Of a DNA stretch of 10,742 nucleotides, positions 1-7,363 are shown piece after piece (the stretch's first letter is position 1; every line of letters starts with the position of its first letter). The translations under genes and the position numbers were made by a program. Origin of the DNA: Verrucomicrobiota bacterium (GTDB lineage: Bacteria > Verrucomicrobiota > Verrucomicrobiia > Chthoniobacterales > Terrimicrobiaceae); contig JAPLTI010000164.1 in NCBI GenBank assembly GCA_026398285.1, positions 1-10,742 on the forward strand. The letters are read 5' to 3'. Below the pieces are notes generated by a model that saw nothing but the letters and a program-made list of their open reading frames with translations, did no database searches and was not told where the DNA came from.

Positions 1-33
1 CAAAGCTGCCGGAAACCGCTGAACTTTGCAGCC

Positions 34-100
34 GATGGACGGGGGTGTTTTGGTTTTTTCATAGCCTGCCAAGTGGCAGGTTTCAAACACCCCGTCCATC
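34..100. repeat. Long inverted repeat with nested inner hairpin
   Basis: The left arm (34-50) and right arm (85-100) are reverse complements over 16 base pairs, with one extra G in the left arm's G-run. Between them lies a second perfect hairpin, CCTGCC-AAGT-GGCAGG (65-80). The element thus has terminal inverted repeats around an inner stem-loop, as in a small palindromic intergenic repeat or a MITE-like/REP-like unit. It could also act as a transcription terminator for a gene left of the window, but the right arm is followed by TCTCTCC and a T-run only about 15 bases later, not directly. No target-site duplication was identified. The symmetry is directly visible; the identity is not. Confidence 0.7.
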
Positions 101-129
101 TCTCCTTCAGGGTCAATTTTTTCCTCTAT

Positions 130-146
130 GGGATGGCTGTGATCCC
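130..146 (+). promoter_or_regulatory. Short leader hairpin before the GGT start
   Basis: GGGAT (130-134) pairs with ATCCC (142-146) around a 7-base loop and is followed by GTTTTG, ending 14 bases before the ATG at 161. It could be a weak attenuator or a chance hairpin. No convincing Shine-Dalgarno sequence lies between it and the start codon. Confidence 0.25.
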
Positions 147-160
147 GTTTTGAAAACACT

Positions 161-1771
161 ATGAACCCTTTCAACAACCAACGCGCTCCCGTTTATGGCC
201 GAGATGGCATGGCCTGTTCCAGCACACCGCTCGCGGCGGTGGTGGGACGAGACATCCTCAAGGCGGGTGGAAACGCTGCCGATGCCGCCCTGGCCATGGC
301 TGCCGTGGTGAATGTCGCCGAACCCATGATGAGTGGCCTCGGCGGCGACATGTTCGCCATGGTCTGGAAGGATGGAAAAGTCCACGGTCTCAATAGCAGC
401 GGGCGCTCCGGTTCGCTCATGACCCTCGAGCGTGTTCGCGCCGAGCACGGAGATGTCATGCCGCACGCCGGCGCAGCCACAGTGAACGTGCCCGGCACGC
501 TCGATGGCTATTTGGAACTGCACCGGAAGTTTGGAACGATGGAACTCACCGACCTTTTCGAGCCGGCGGCCGCGCTGGTCGATGGAGGGTTCCCAGTAGG
601 CCAGAAAATCGCCCAAGCCTGGGAGGCAGGGTCTGCATTGCTCCGGAAATTTTCACCTGGCTCTACCGACTATCTTCCAGGTGGCAATGTTCCCGCCCCG
701 GGCGCGCTCTTTCGCCAGCCCGATCTGGCTGCGCTCTGGCGCCGGATCGCTCGCGAGGGCCGTTCGGCTTTCTATGCCGGCGAAGTGCGTGATCGCATCG
801 TCGAGACGGTTGCCAAACAGGGCGGCTATCTGGAAGCGGCCGACTTCGACACCATCCAAGCCGAGTGGGTCGAACCCATCCGAGGCACCTACCGAGGACA
901 CACAGTTTTGGAAATGCCACCCAATGGCCAAGGCATCGTGGCGCTCGAGGCGCTGGCCATTCTTGAAGGCTACGACATGGCTGCCATCTTCGCGGCAGAC
1001 GAGGTCCAGGCCTGCCATTTGATTCTGGAGGCCATCAAACTCGCTTACGCCGATGCTGCTGCCACGGTCGCCGACGCGCGTTTTCTGAAAGCTCCGATCG
1101 AGCACCTCCTCGATCCCGCCTTCATCGCCGCCCGCCGTGCCTGCCTCGATCGCGATCATGCTTCCGAAAATCCCCCAGCCGGCCGCGTTTTCGGCGACAC
1201 CACCTATCTCACGGTCGTGGACCGCAACCGCATGGCGGTGTCGCTCATTACCAGCATCTCGGGCCCATTCGGTAGCGGCCTCGTCGTGCCGGGCACCGGT
1301 GTGGTCCTCAACAACCGCCTCGCTGATTTCGTCCTCGTTCCTGGGCATCCCAATGCGGCGGCACCTGCAAAGCGGGTCCGCCACACAATCCTCCCCTCCA
1401 TGGTGCTTGGGCCTGACGGCCAATTGAAAATGTCCTTCGGCTGCATGGGCGGCAACATGCAGCCTCAGGGCCAGGTGCAAATCCTCCTCAATCTCATCGA
1501 TCGCGGCATGAATTTGCAGCAGGCCATCGACGCTCCGCGCCTCCGCGTGCTCGACGGCAAACGCGTTTCCATCGAACCCCATCCCTTGCCCGACCTCGGA
1601 AAACGACTGGCATCCATGGGCCATGTGGTGGTTTGGGACGGCTCGACTCCTGCTTCGCCGGGCGATATCGGTGAGAGCTTCGAGGGATCCGCGCAGGCCA
1701 TCCTGCTCGAGGCCGAAAGCCTCTGCGGCGCCAGCGACCCGCGTCTGGACGGCATCGCCTGCCCGCTTTGA
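161..1771 (+). CDS. Gamma-glutamyltransferase family protein, cytoplasmic type
   Basis: This 536-residue protein belongs to the gamma-glutamyltranspeptidase family of N-terminal-nucleophile hydrolases, which transfer or hydrolyse gamma-glutamyl groups, as in glutathione breakdown. Family members cut themselves into a large and a small subunit, and the new N-terminal Thr is the nucleophile. Here the cut would fall before Thr347 in GDTTYLTVVD, which aligns with the TTHYSVVD start of the E. coli small subunit. Other family marks are NNRLADF (384-390), the oxyanion-type Gly pair in CMGGNMQPQGQ (428-438) and the C-terminal GASDPR (523-528). The N-terminus is polar and has no signal peptide, unlike periplasmic E. 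coli Ggt. The MGG-MQPQG version of the glycine motif resembles YwrD-like members, so the true substrate may be something other than glutathione. The ATG at 161 is the first start in frame giving a normal family N-terminus, though it lacks a clear ribosome binding site. The stop touches or overlaps the next gene, suggesting one operon. Confidence 0.9.
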   Translation: MNPFNNQRAPVYGRDGMACSSTPLAAVVGRDILKAGGNAADAALAMAAVVNVAEPMMSGLGGDMFAMVWKDGKVHGLNSSGRSGSLMTLERVRAEHGDVMPHAGAATVNVPGTLDGYLELHRKFGTMELTDLFEPAAALVDGGFPVGQKIAQAWEAGSALLRKFSPGSTDYLPGGNVPAPGALFRQPDLAALWRRIAREGRSAFYAGEVRDRIVETVAKQGGYLEAADFDTIQAEWVEPIRGTYRGHTVLEMPPNGQGIVALEALAILEGYDMAAIFAADEVQACHLILEAIKLAYADAAATVADARFLKAPIEHLLDPAFIAARRACLDRDHASENPPAGRVFGDTTYLTVVDRNRMAVSLITSISGPFGSGLVVPGTGVVLNNRLADFVLVPGHPNAAAPAKRVRHTILPSMVLGPDGQLKMSFGCMGGNMQPQGQVQILLNLIDRGMNLQQAIDAPRLRVLDGKRVSIEPHPLPDLGKRLASMGHVVVWDGSTPASPGDIGESFEGSAQAILLEAESLCGASDPRLDGIACPL

Positions 1772-1779
1772 TTTCGGGC

Positions 1780-3096
1780 ATGCAAGTCATGCCCTTTTTC
1801 AATCGGAGTGTCGCGATCCTTTTGGCAGCCTTGCTGGGTTTGACGCATGTCAGCTCGCGAGCGGCTGATTTCGAGGAACCGCTGACACTTTTTTCCCAAG
1901 CGTCGTCGTTGATGCAAGACGCCGCGAAGCCGATCGGGATGGAGTTTTTTGTCGACTACTACGGGGTCTTCCAAGGCAATCCGCTCGGCGGGCAGTCGCA
2001 GGCTTTCGCCTATTCGCAATACCTGCCGTTCGGGTTCAAGTGGGAGGAGCCTTTTGGCTGGCGCGGGGGTGGTTTGCGAGTTTCTGCGGTGTCTGGCGCG
2101 GGACGGAATCTCTCCGAATCGATCGGCAATGCCTTCACTGTCTCGCAGGCGTGGGCCAGCAATACGCTGTTCCTCTACCAAGCCTACTTTGTGCAAAAGG
2201 CTTTCGACGACCGGCTCGAGATCGGCATTGGACGCGTGGCGGCCGAGCAGTTTTTCGCTACGCTCCCTGCGTTTGATTATCTCCTGACTGGCGGGCTGAA
2301 TTCCGTTCCGATCGCTCTCGCACTCAACTCGCCATTCACTGGCAGCTCCTCGGCCTCGTGGTTCGCAGGGGCGCGTTGGCTGCCGACGAGGGAGACTTCT
2401 TTAACGGCGGCCTTGTTCCAAGCACGCGCGAACCTCGGACAAAGCGGCCCCTACACCGGTCTGGATCTCGGATTGGATCAAAACGATGGCTCTTTCGGCG
2501 TGGTGGAGATCGCTTGGACTCCGAACTCGGAAAAGTTCACCGTCGTGCAGGAAGAACAGCAATTTAACCGCGGTCGACAGCAACTCGACGGGGATGGGAG
2601 CGGTTTGCCCGGCGTCTACAAACTCGGTGCGTATGTTTCGAACGAACCGCAGGGGTCATATCCCGGCGGCTGGGGCGCGAGTCCTTTCGGCTTTTACGCG
2701 ATCGGCCAGCAAATGCTATGGGAGCAAAGTCCGGGCGGAAAACAACCATCGCAGTTTTCCATTTTCGGCGGCGTGGTCTGGGCGCTGCCGAGCGGTGTCA
2801 CCGAGATGCCGCTGGACGCATTTGCCGGTGCGGTCTGGCGCGGTCCGTGGAGCCTCCGACCGGCCGATCATCTCTACACCTCATGGCAGATCGTCAGCTT
2901 CAGCGAGCCTTACGCCCGCAGTGTGGGGCAGTCATCAGCAGGCGCCTTCGAATCCGTGGTCAACGCGGGCTATATTTTTCAGATCACCAAGGAATTTTCT
3001 GTGCAGCCCGATATCCAATACATCATCCAACCCGGCGGTTTCGGCCAATATGGCAACTCGCTCGTGCTGGGGTTGCAGGTCACGGTTGATTTGTGA
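1780..3096 (+). CDS. OprB-like carbohydrate porin, outer membrane
   Basis: The product (438 residues from the ATG at 1780) looks like a carbohydrate-selective OprB-family porin, a beta-barrel letting small sugars and similar solutes through the outer membrane. It begins with a Sec signal peptide: a basic Asn-Arg, then a hydrophobic stretch (VAILLAALLGL), with probable cleavage after SRA at residue 28. The mature part is rich in Gly, aromatic residues and alternating polar/apolar strands. Near the C-terminus it carries SVQPDIQYIIQPGG, a hallmark of OprB-type barrels, and it ends in a strand closing with VTVDL rather than the commoner terminal Phe. Three starts are possible: TTG at 1768, overlapping the previous stop as TTGA, and ATGs at 1780 and 1789; all keep the signal peptide. 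The tight spacing to the GGT gene suggests co-transcription, perhaps pairing peptide or glutathione breakdown with solute uptake. The exact solute cannot be read from the sequence. Confidence 0.82.
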   Translation: MQVMPFFNRSVAILLAALLGLTHVSSRAADFEEPLTLFSQASSLMQDAAKPIGMEFFVDYYGVFQGNPLGGQSQAFAYSQYLPFGFKWEEPFGWRGGGLRVSAVSGAGRNLSESIGNAFTVSQAWASNTLFLYQAYFVQKAFDDRLEIGIGRVAAEQFFATLPAFDYLLTGGLNSVPIALALNSPFTGSSSASWFAGARWLPTRETSLTAALFQARANLGQSGPYTGLDLGLDQNDGSFGVVEIAWTPNSEKFTVVQEEQQFNRGRQQLDGDGSGLPGVYKLGAYVSNEPQGSYPGGWGASPFGFYAIGQQMLWEQSPGGKQPSQFSIFGGVVWALPSGVTEMPLDAFAGAVWRGPWSLRPADHLYTSWQIVSFSEPYARSVGQSSAGAFESVVNAGYIFQITKEFSVQPDIQYIIQPGGFGQYGNSLVLGLQVTVDL

Positions 3097-3112
3097 GCCA
3101 TGACCCCGCCGA

Positions 3113-4172
3113 CTAATTCTTCGCGGCGCCGAGTAACACCTGCGTGCCGTCGAGTTGCGTGTCGTTGATTTTTTCGAGCGGGACTTTGGGACCTTGTCGT
3201 TCATCCATGTGAAGAGCGTCACTTCACTCGTGGTGCTGCCTGGCGCTCCTCCTTCGGCCGAGTAACCCTTGTCGATCGAGAGATCGTAGGGCCGGTCGAA
3301 GTTATTCATGATGTGCCCAAGCGTGATCACGGCGTCCTCGGGAGAATCGGCCTTGCGCACGAATTGCGTGTAGAAGGCCGCTTTAACGAAACGGCCAGCC
3401 GAGATCTGCGAGGACGGAACATTGGCCAATGCGTTGCCGCTGTCGGGAGCACCCACCTTCAGTTGGCCGAACTGGCCGCTGTTGTTGTCCAGATTGGTCA
3501 GCTGCGCGTAGTTGTTCAGATTTTTCAAATGCCACGGAAAATCCGGTGCATTGGTCACCACGCCCACCGGATTGTCGTGGACATTCATCTTGCCATCCAA
3601 AAATTCGATGACGATGCCCGCGCCGGTTTTGTCGAAAAGGATGTAGTGGAACGGAGCCTCGATATTTCCCACGAGAGGAACCTTTGGAACCCAGACACTG
3701 ACCGCTCCTCCTTGCAGTGCCTCCTTGACCTCCGCGACGGATTTGAAGTTGCTGAGAAGATAGAGCCCGAGGTCCGTGGTAGCCAAAGCCTTCGCAGCAT
3801 CGGATCCGGCACCCGCTGGCGATTGTGAACCGGGCAATTCGTTGGTGCTGATCGACAATCCTTGGTTGTTGGCCGATTCCACCATCATATTAATGCCATT
3901 GCCTACACCGACATCCGCGCGCACTCCCAACACGGGATCCGTCGTCTCGAAGGACAGGCCGGGCGTCTTCCCCGGCGCCACGGAAACGACCTTGGTTCCT
4001 GCCGGGACATACGACATCTCGAAGGGCATCGGGACGGCGTATTCCATCGTCTTCGCGCTATAGGCATGGCCTTTTTTGTCGGTGATCATCAACGCCGTGC
4101 AAGCCGAAGCAGTAGGAACGGCCAGTGCGAGGTCAAGATAGCGAGAAGTAAAGCCGTGGGATAATTTTTCAT
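3113..4172 (-). pseudogene. Penicillin V acylase / choloylglycine hydrolase family gene, two frameshifts
   Basis: This locus encodes a linear-amide C-N hydrolase of the choloylglycine hydrolase / penicillin V acylase family, whose N-terminal Cys, exposed by processing, is the nucleophile. The middle frame reads CTALMITDKKG, with the Cys codon at 4101-4099. Further on come TNAPDFPWHLKNL (the conserved Asn region) and SAGRFVKAAF (the conserved Arg region). The ATG at 4172, behind GAGGAAG at 8 bases spacing, opens a signal peptide (MKNYPTALLLAIL) in another frame. Restoring one base around 4128-4139 joins it to LALAVPTASA-C, a textbook signal peptidase site leaving Cys as residue 1. A second missing base near 3194-3195 restores the tail GPKVPLEKINDTQL...LLGAAKN and its TAG at 3115-3113. 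The repaired protein has about 353 residues, normal for the family. Relative to Bacillus sphaericus penicillin V acylase, Arg17 and Asp20 are Lys and Glu. It may be a recent pseudogene or two sequencing deletions. A call starting at the TTG at 4092 would lose the nucleophile. Confidence 0.85.
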
Positions 4173-4180
4173 AGAGCGAG

Positions 4181-4187
4181 CTTCCTC
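4181..4187 (-). promoter_or_regulatory. Shine-Dalgarno sequence of the acylase locus
   Basis: GAGGAAG on the minus strand lies 8 bases before the ATG at 4172. It is the clearest ribosome binding site in the window and identifies that ATG as the original start, even though its frame closes early. Confidence 0.65.
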
Positions 4188-4319
4188 ATGACAGCTGCCT
4201 TGGAAATACAAAGGAAAAACTGAAGGGAAAAAGCGCTAATCGTTCAAAGAGACTTGTGTGGTTACCTGGGACTGACCTTTATGGCACTCGCCAAATGAGA
4301 TGAAATGGTTCTGGTAAAG

Positions 4320-4359
4320 GCCGTTTTTGTTTCGATTGTGTCTTTTTGTGCAAAACGGC
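4320..4359. repeat. 8-bp inverted repeat
   Basis: GCCGTTTT (4320-4327) and AAAACGGC (4352-4359) are perfect reverse complements around a 24-base T-rich loop. There is no T-run directly after the stem on either strand, so it is not a standard terminator. A role as protein binding site or chance symmetry are both possible. Confidence 0.3.
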
Positions 4360-4495
4360 GCTGGAGTATGCTCAGACAAAGGGGCGAGTGTTGTTTTTAT
4401 GTCACCGAGCATTCAATTTGTAGAGAATGGCCCCGAGCCTTTTGATAGGTTAATGGCCTTCGAGTTTCTCGATAGCACTGGGAACGTTAGTTGCT

Positions 4496-4507
4496 AAAGT
4501 ATACTTT
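4496..4507. promoter_or_regulatory. Perfect 12-bp palindrome, possible operator
   Basis: AAAGTATACTTT reads the same on both strands. Its length and AT-rich symmetric form suit a dimeric regulator, and it lies about 100 bases before the TATAAT box upstream of the Cache-CheW gene. No cognate regulator is in the window. Confidence 0.35.
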
Positions 4508-4599
4508 TACAGCGCTTTGCTTCTATATTCCAAAGGCTGAGACCGGTATTATCGAGGCGGTCATTTTTACGAGAGGCAGATTGCGAACGCGGGAAATAC

Positions 4600-4605
4600 T
4601 ATAAT
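4600..4605 (+). promoter_or_regulatory. Consensus -10 box (TATAAT), candidate promoter
   Basis: A perfect TATAAT lies 92 bases before the ATG at 4698. The best -35-like hexamer, TTGCGA (4581-4586), is only 13 bases away, shorter than the usual 16-18, so the promoter may need an activator or the match may be fortuitous. Confidence 0.3.
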
Positions 4606-4616
4606 ACTGGCAATGT

Positions 4617-4644
4617 GGCGCGATTGTTGCTTCAGGATCGCGCC
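4617..4644 (+). promoter_or_regulatory. Perfect 8-bp GC-rich hairpin in the leader of the Cache-CheW gene
   Basis: GGCGCGAT (4617-4624) and ATCGCGCC (4637-4644) pair perfectly around a 12-base loop. The element starts 11 bases after the TATAAT box, so it would form near the very 5' end of the mRNA. It could stabilise the transcript, bind a protein as DNA or RNA, or affect early elongation. No T-run follows, which argues against a terminator. Confidence 0.45.
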
Positions 4645-4697
4645 TTCGGGCAATTCTCCACCAAATTCCGGAGTTTCAGAAAACCAATCAATCATTC

Positions 4698-7277
4698 ATG
4701 GGTCACTATAAAAATATAGAATTGGACGAGCGCTTGGCGGCTGTCATTCGGCATATGAATTCCGTGGAAGAGTATCGCGAGATTTTGCAAAATCTTCAAT
4801 CGACTTGGGATAATCTGACTCTTCTCGGTCAACGCCAAGCTTTTCAACAGCTTAGCAGTGATTTACTCATCCAGTTGGCGGAGGAAACGCTTCGGAAGAC
4901 TGTGTTGGAGATGGGGTCCAAAGCTCAGGTGGCTATCGACATGCTTGTGCGCAACTTGTTTGAACGCACGGCAGACATCGGATTCCTGGCTACGGATGCG
5001 GATATCAGCAATTTTATTGTTTTGAGTGAAAAGGCAGCCGGGCCAAGTGGAGAAGTTCCTGCCGGCGATGAAGAGTTCCGCAAAATTCAACAAATTCTGC
5101 GCCAGCGTTTTTCGGAATACGTGGCGAAGTATTCCGTTTACTCGGATATCATCCTGCTCGATACTAGTGGCCAGGTTCTGGCCCGGCTTGATGAGACGAT
5201 CATGGTTTCTCGAAGTGCCGATCCGCTAGTCGAACGGGCCTTAAAAACCCGCGAAGCCTACATTGAAAACTACGGTGAGCTGGATTTGCTTCCCGGTCAG
5301 GGGGCGGCTTTGGTTTATGCTTATCGTGTCACGGATGGGAGCGGACAGGCGATCGGCGTCCTCTGCCTGAGTTTTCGATTTCAAGACGAGATGGAGAGGA
5401 TTTTTGCGGACCTGAATTCCCCAGAGGATTGGTCGGTGGTTCTTCTCTTGGATGAAAAGGGGAAGGTGCTGGCCAGTTCCGATGCGTATCACCTCCCGGT
5501 CGGAGCCACTGTGCAACGAGTGCCCTCCTCCGCGTGCGAGATTGTGCGCTTCGGAGCGCAGGAATATCTCGCCATTACTCGACATGCGGCGGGCTACCAA
5601 GGATACATGGGGCCTGGGTGGCATGGGCATGTGATGTTGCCGGTTCACCATGCTTTCAACAAAGATGTCTCAGCCGTTCTCAAGGAGTTGGATGGAAGTG
5701 CTCTCGCAGAAGTGATGAATAGCGCCTCACTCTTTGGCGACGCCCTGCGAGCCATTCCGAAAAAAGCCGAACACATTCAACGCGATCTGAATCGTTCGGT
5801 CTGGAATGGCAATGTGCGCCAGAGCGGGGGCAAAAAAGCGTTAAATCCCTCATTTGCCAAGATCTTGCTTTGGGAAATCAGCAATACGGGAGCGCGCACA
5901 AAAGAGGTGTTTGAGCGATCGATCGCAAACCTTCATGAAACCGTCGTTTCGTCCATTTTGCAGGAATGCCAGTTTCTTGCCTCCTTGGCCATAGACATCA
6001 TGGATCGCAATCTCTACGAGCGAGCCAATGATTGCCGCTGGTGGGCGTTGACTTCCACCTTCCGTGAACTTCTCGAAAATGAAAGCGTGACGCAAGGCGG
6101 GCAGGCCTTGATGTCATCGATACTGGGAACCATCAACGGCCTGTATACGGTTTATACGAATCTCATAGTATTTGATTCCCAAGGGCGTGTTGTAGCTGTC
6201 TCCCAGCCTACGGAGTCGGCTTTAGTCGGCGAGACGATCGAAGAGGAATGGATTCCCCAAGTCTTGAATATCAACGATTCTCAAGGTTACACCGTTTCGG
6301 ATTTTAGCCCCACGCCACTCTACGCCAACCGGTTCACCTACATCTATGGCGCGGCCATTTTTTCCTTGAAAGGAAAGGGTTCCGTAGGAGGAGTCGGCAT
6401 TGTTTTTGATTCAGAGCCCCAGTTCGCAGCCATGTTGCGGGATTCATTGCCTCGCGACACATCGGGGAAAATCCGTGACGGGTGCTTTGGCGTGTTCATC
6501 GACGAGTTGGGCCAAGTGATCGCTTGCTCTGATGAACGCTACAAGCCGGGGGACTCGCTGGGGATCGCTCTGACTTGCCTGCCGAAAAATATGGGTGAGG
6601 CGACCTCGCATGTCGTTCGGTTGGGCGGTCATTATTTCGCGATGGGGGCCCGCATGTCAGCAGGCTATCGCGAATACAAGGGCGAGCACGACAGTTACCG
6701 CAATAAGGTGCTGGCTCTGGTTTTCATGCGTTTGTGTGAGGCTCAGAATGAAAAAACAAACCAGACGCTTGCGCCGCTGGCCATACGCTCGGATCATTCT
6801 GTCGAGGGCCAAACCCTTGAAATTGCCACATTCCGCGTGGGGAATCGATGGTTTGGACTCCGGACATCCCAAGTAGTGGAAGCTGTGGAGATGTGCGACA
6901 TGGCCGCTGCCCCAGGTTCGGGCAAAGAGTTTGTTGGTTACATGATATACGATGGATCGCCGGTTCCAGTCTATGACATTAATGTGTTGTCAGGCGACGA
7001 GGAAACCCAAGCGGATGCGCGGCAAATAGTGGTGATTTTGAAGAAAAATGAAACCGACTATTTCGGCATTGTTGTCGATGGGCTTGGCGGCATTCCTGAA
7101 ATCAATATTTCGCGTTTAAAGCCTATTCCACATGTAGTTGCTGGACAAAACTCTTTAGGCGAGGCGTTGGTTGCAACGGAGTCTGAACGAGAGGATGGTC
7201 TTCTCATTGTTCTGGGTGTTGACCGTATCGCTGAAAGACTGGCGGAACTTATTGGAGGGGCAAAAGAGCCAAACTAA
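4698..7277 (+). CDS. Soluble tandem Cache-like sensor with C-terminal CheW domain
   Basis: This 859-residue protein combines two Cache-like sensing modules with a CheW coupling domain. The modules, roughly residues 64-320 and 412-675, are copies of one another. VRNLFERTADIGFLATD (84-100) matches DRNLYERANDCRWWALT (436-452); YSVYSDIILLDTSGQV (145-160) matches YTVYTNLIVFDSQGRV (483-498); LDEKGKVLASSD (251-262) matches IDELGQVIACSD (601-612); AGYQGYMG (298-305) matches AGYREYKG (655-662). Residues 706-848 form a CheW domain (ATFRVGNRWFGL, then VEAVEM, VPVYDINVL, IVVDGLGG, LLIVLGVDRI), which in known systems links receptors to the kinase CheA. There is no transmembrane helix, signal peptide, HAMP or receptor signalling bundle, so the protein should be cytoplasmic, whereas most double-Cache receptors sense outside the membrane. 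It is likely an adaptor or scaffold that senses a small molecule and reports through CheW. The ligand is unknown. The ATG at 4698 has only a distant GGAG; a second ATG lies at 4755. A convergent cyclic-nucleotide/HDOD gene follows. Confidence 0.85.
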   Translation: MGHYKNIELDERLAAVIRHMNSVEEYREILQNLQSTWDNLTLLGQRQAFQQLSSDLLIQLAEETLRKTVLEMGSKAQVAIDMLVRNLFERTADIGFLATDADISNFIVLSEKAAGPSGEVPAGDEEFRKIQQILRQRFSEYVAKYSVYSDIILLDTSGQVLARLDETIMVSRSADPLVERALKTREAYIENYGELDLLPGQGAALVYAYRVTDGSGQAIGVLCLSFRFQDEMERIFADLNSPEDWSVVLLLDEKGKVLASSDAYHLPVGATVQRVPSSACEIVRFGAQEYLAITRHAAGYQGYMGPGWHGHVMLPVHHAFNKDVSAVLKELDGSALAEVMNSASLFGDALRAIPKKAEHIQRDLNRSVWNGNVRQSGGKKALNPSFAKILLWEISNTGARTKEVFERSIANLHETVVSSILQECQFLASLAIDIMDRNLYERANDCRWWALTSTFRELLENESVTQGGQALMSSILGTINGLYTVYTNLIVFDSQGRVVAVSQPTESALVGETIEEEWIPQVLNINDSQGYTVSDFSPTPLYANRFTYIYGAAIFSLKGKGSVGGVGIVFDSEPQFAAMLRDSLPRDTSGKIRDGCFGVFIDELGQVIACSDERYKPGDSLGIALTCLPKNMGEATSHVVRLGGHYFAMGARMSAGYREYKGEHDSYRNKVLALVFMRLCEAQNEKTNQTLAPLAIRSDHSVEGQTLEIATFRVGNRWFGLRTSQVVEAVEMCDMAAAPGSGKEFVGYMIYDGSPVPVYDINVLSGDEETQADARQIVVILKKNETDYFGIVVDGLGGIPEINISRLKPIPHVVAGQNSLGEALVATESEREDGLLIVLGVDRIAERLAELIGGAKEPN

Positions 7278-7363
7278 TTCATTTCAGAACAAATTGTTGT
7301 CTGTTTTAGCTTTTGGAGGAAAGCAGAACGGGGAAGCCGCGTTTTCGCAATCGGGGCTATGAA

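Larger units (their letters stand above)
4173..4697. other. 525-base divergent intergenic region
   Basis: This stretch lies between the divergent acylase and Cache-CheW genes and is visibly more AT-rich than the genes to its left. I see no coding potential, tRNA or recognisable riboswitch. It contains several dyad-symmetric elements, listed separately, and a TATAAT box. It should hold the promoters for both flanking genes. Confidence 0.6.

Noticed and set aside
653..1624. A long open frame on the minus strand inside the GGT gene
   Set aside because: The plus frame has clear GGT motifs and catalytic Thr; the minus product has no recognisable family and is a GC-driven shadow.
1465..2196. A 243-residue open frame on the minus strand spanning the GGT end and porin start
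   Set aside because: It covers two well-supported genes in opposite orientation and its translation shows no domain or coherent composition.
2935..3112. C-terminal extension of the acylase frame into the porin
   Set aside because: It arises only after the second frameshift; the correct frame ends at 3113 with a plausible family C-terminus, and this stretch encodes the porin's last strands on the other strand.
4173..4697. Riboswitch (for example cyclic-di-GMP type) upstream of the Cache-CheW gene
   Set aside because: Hairpins are present, but I could not match a conserved riboswitch core, so only the symmetric elements are reported.
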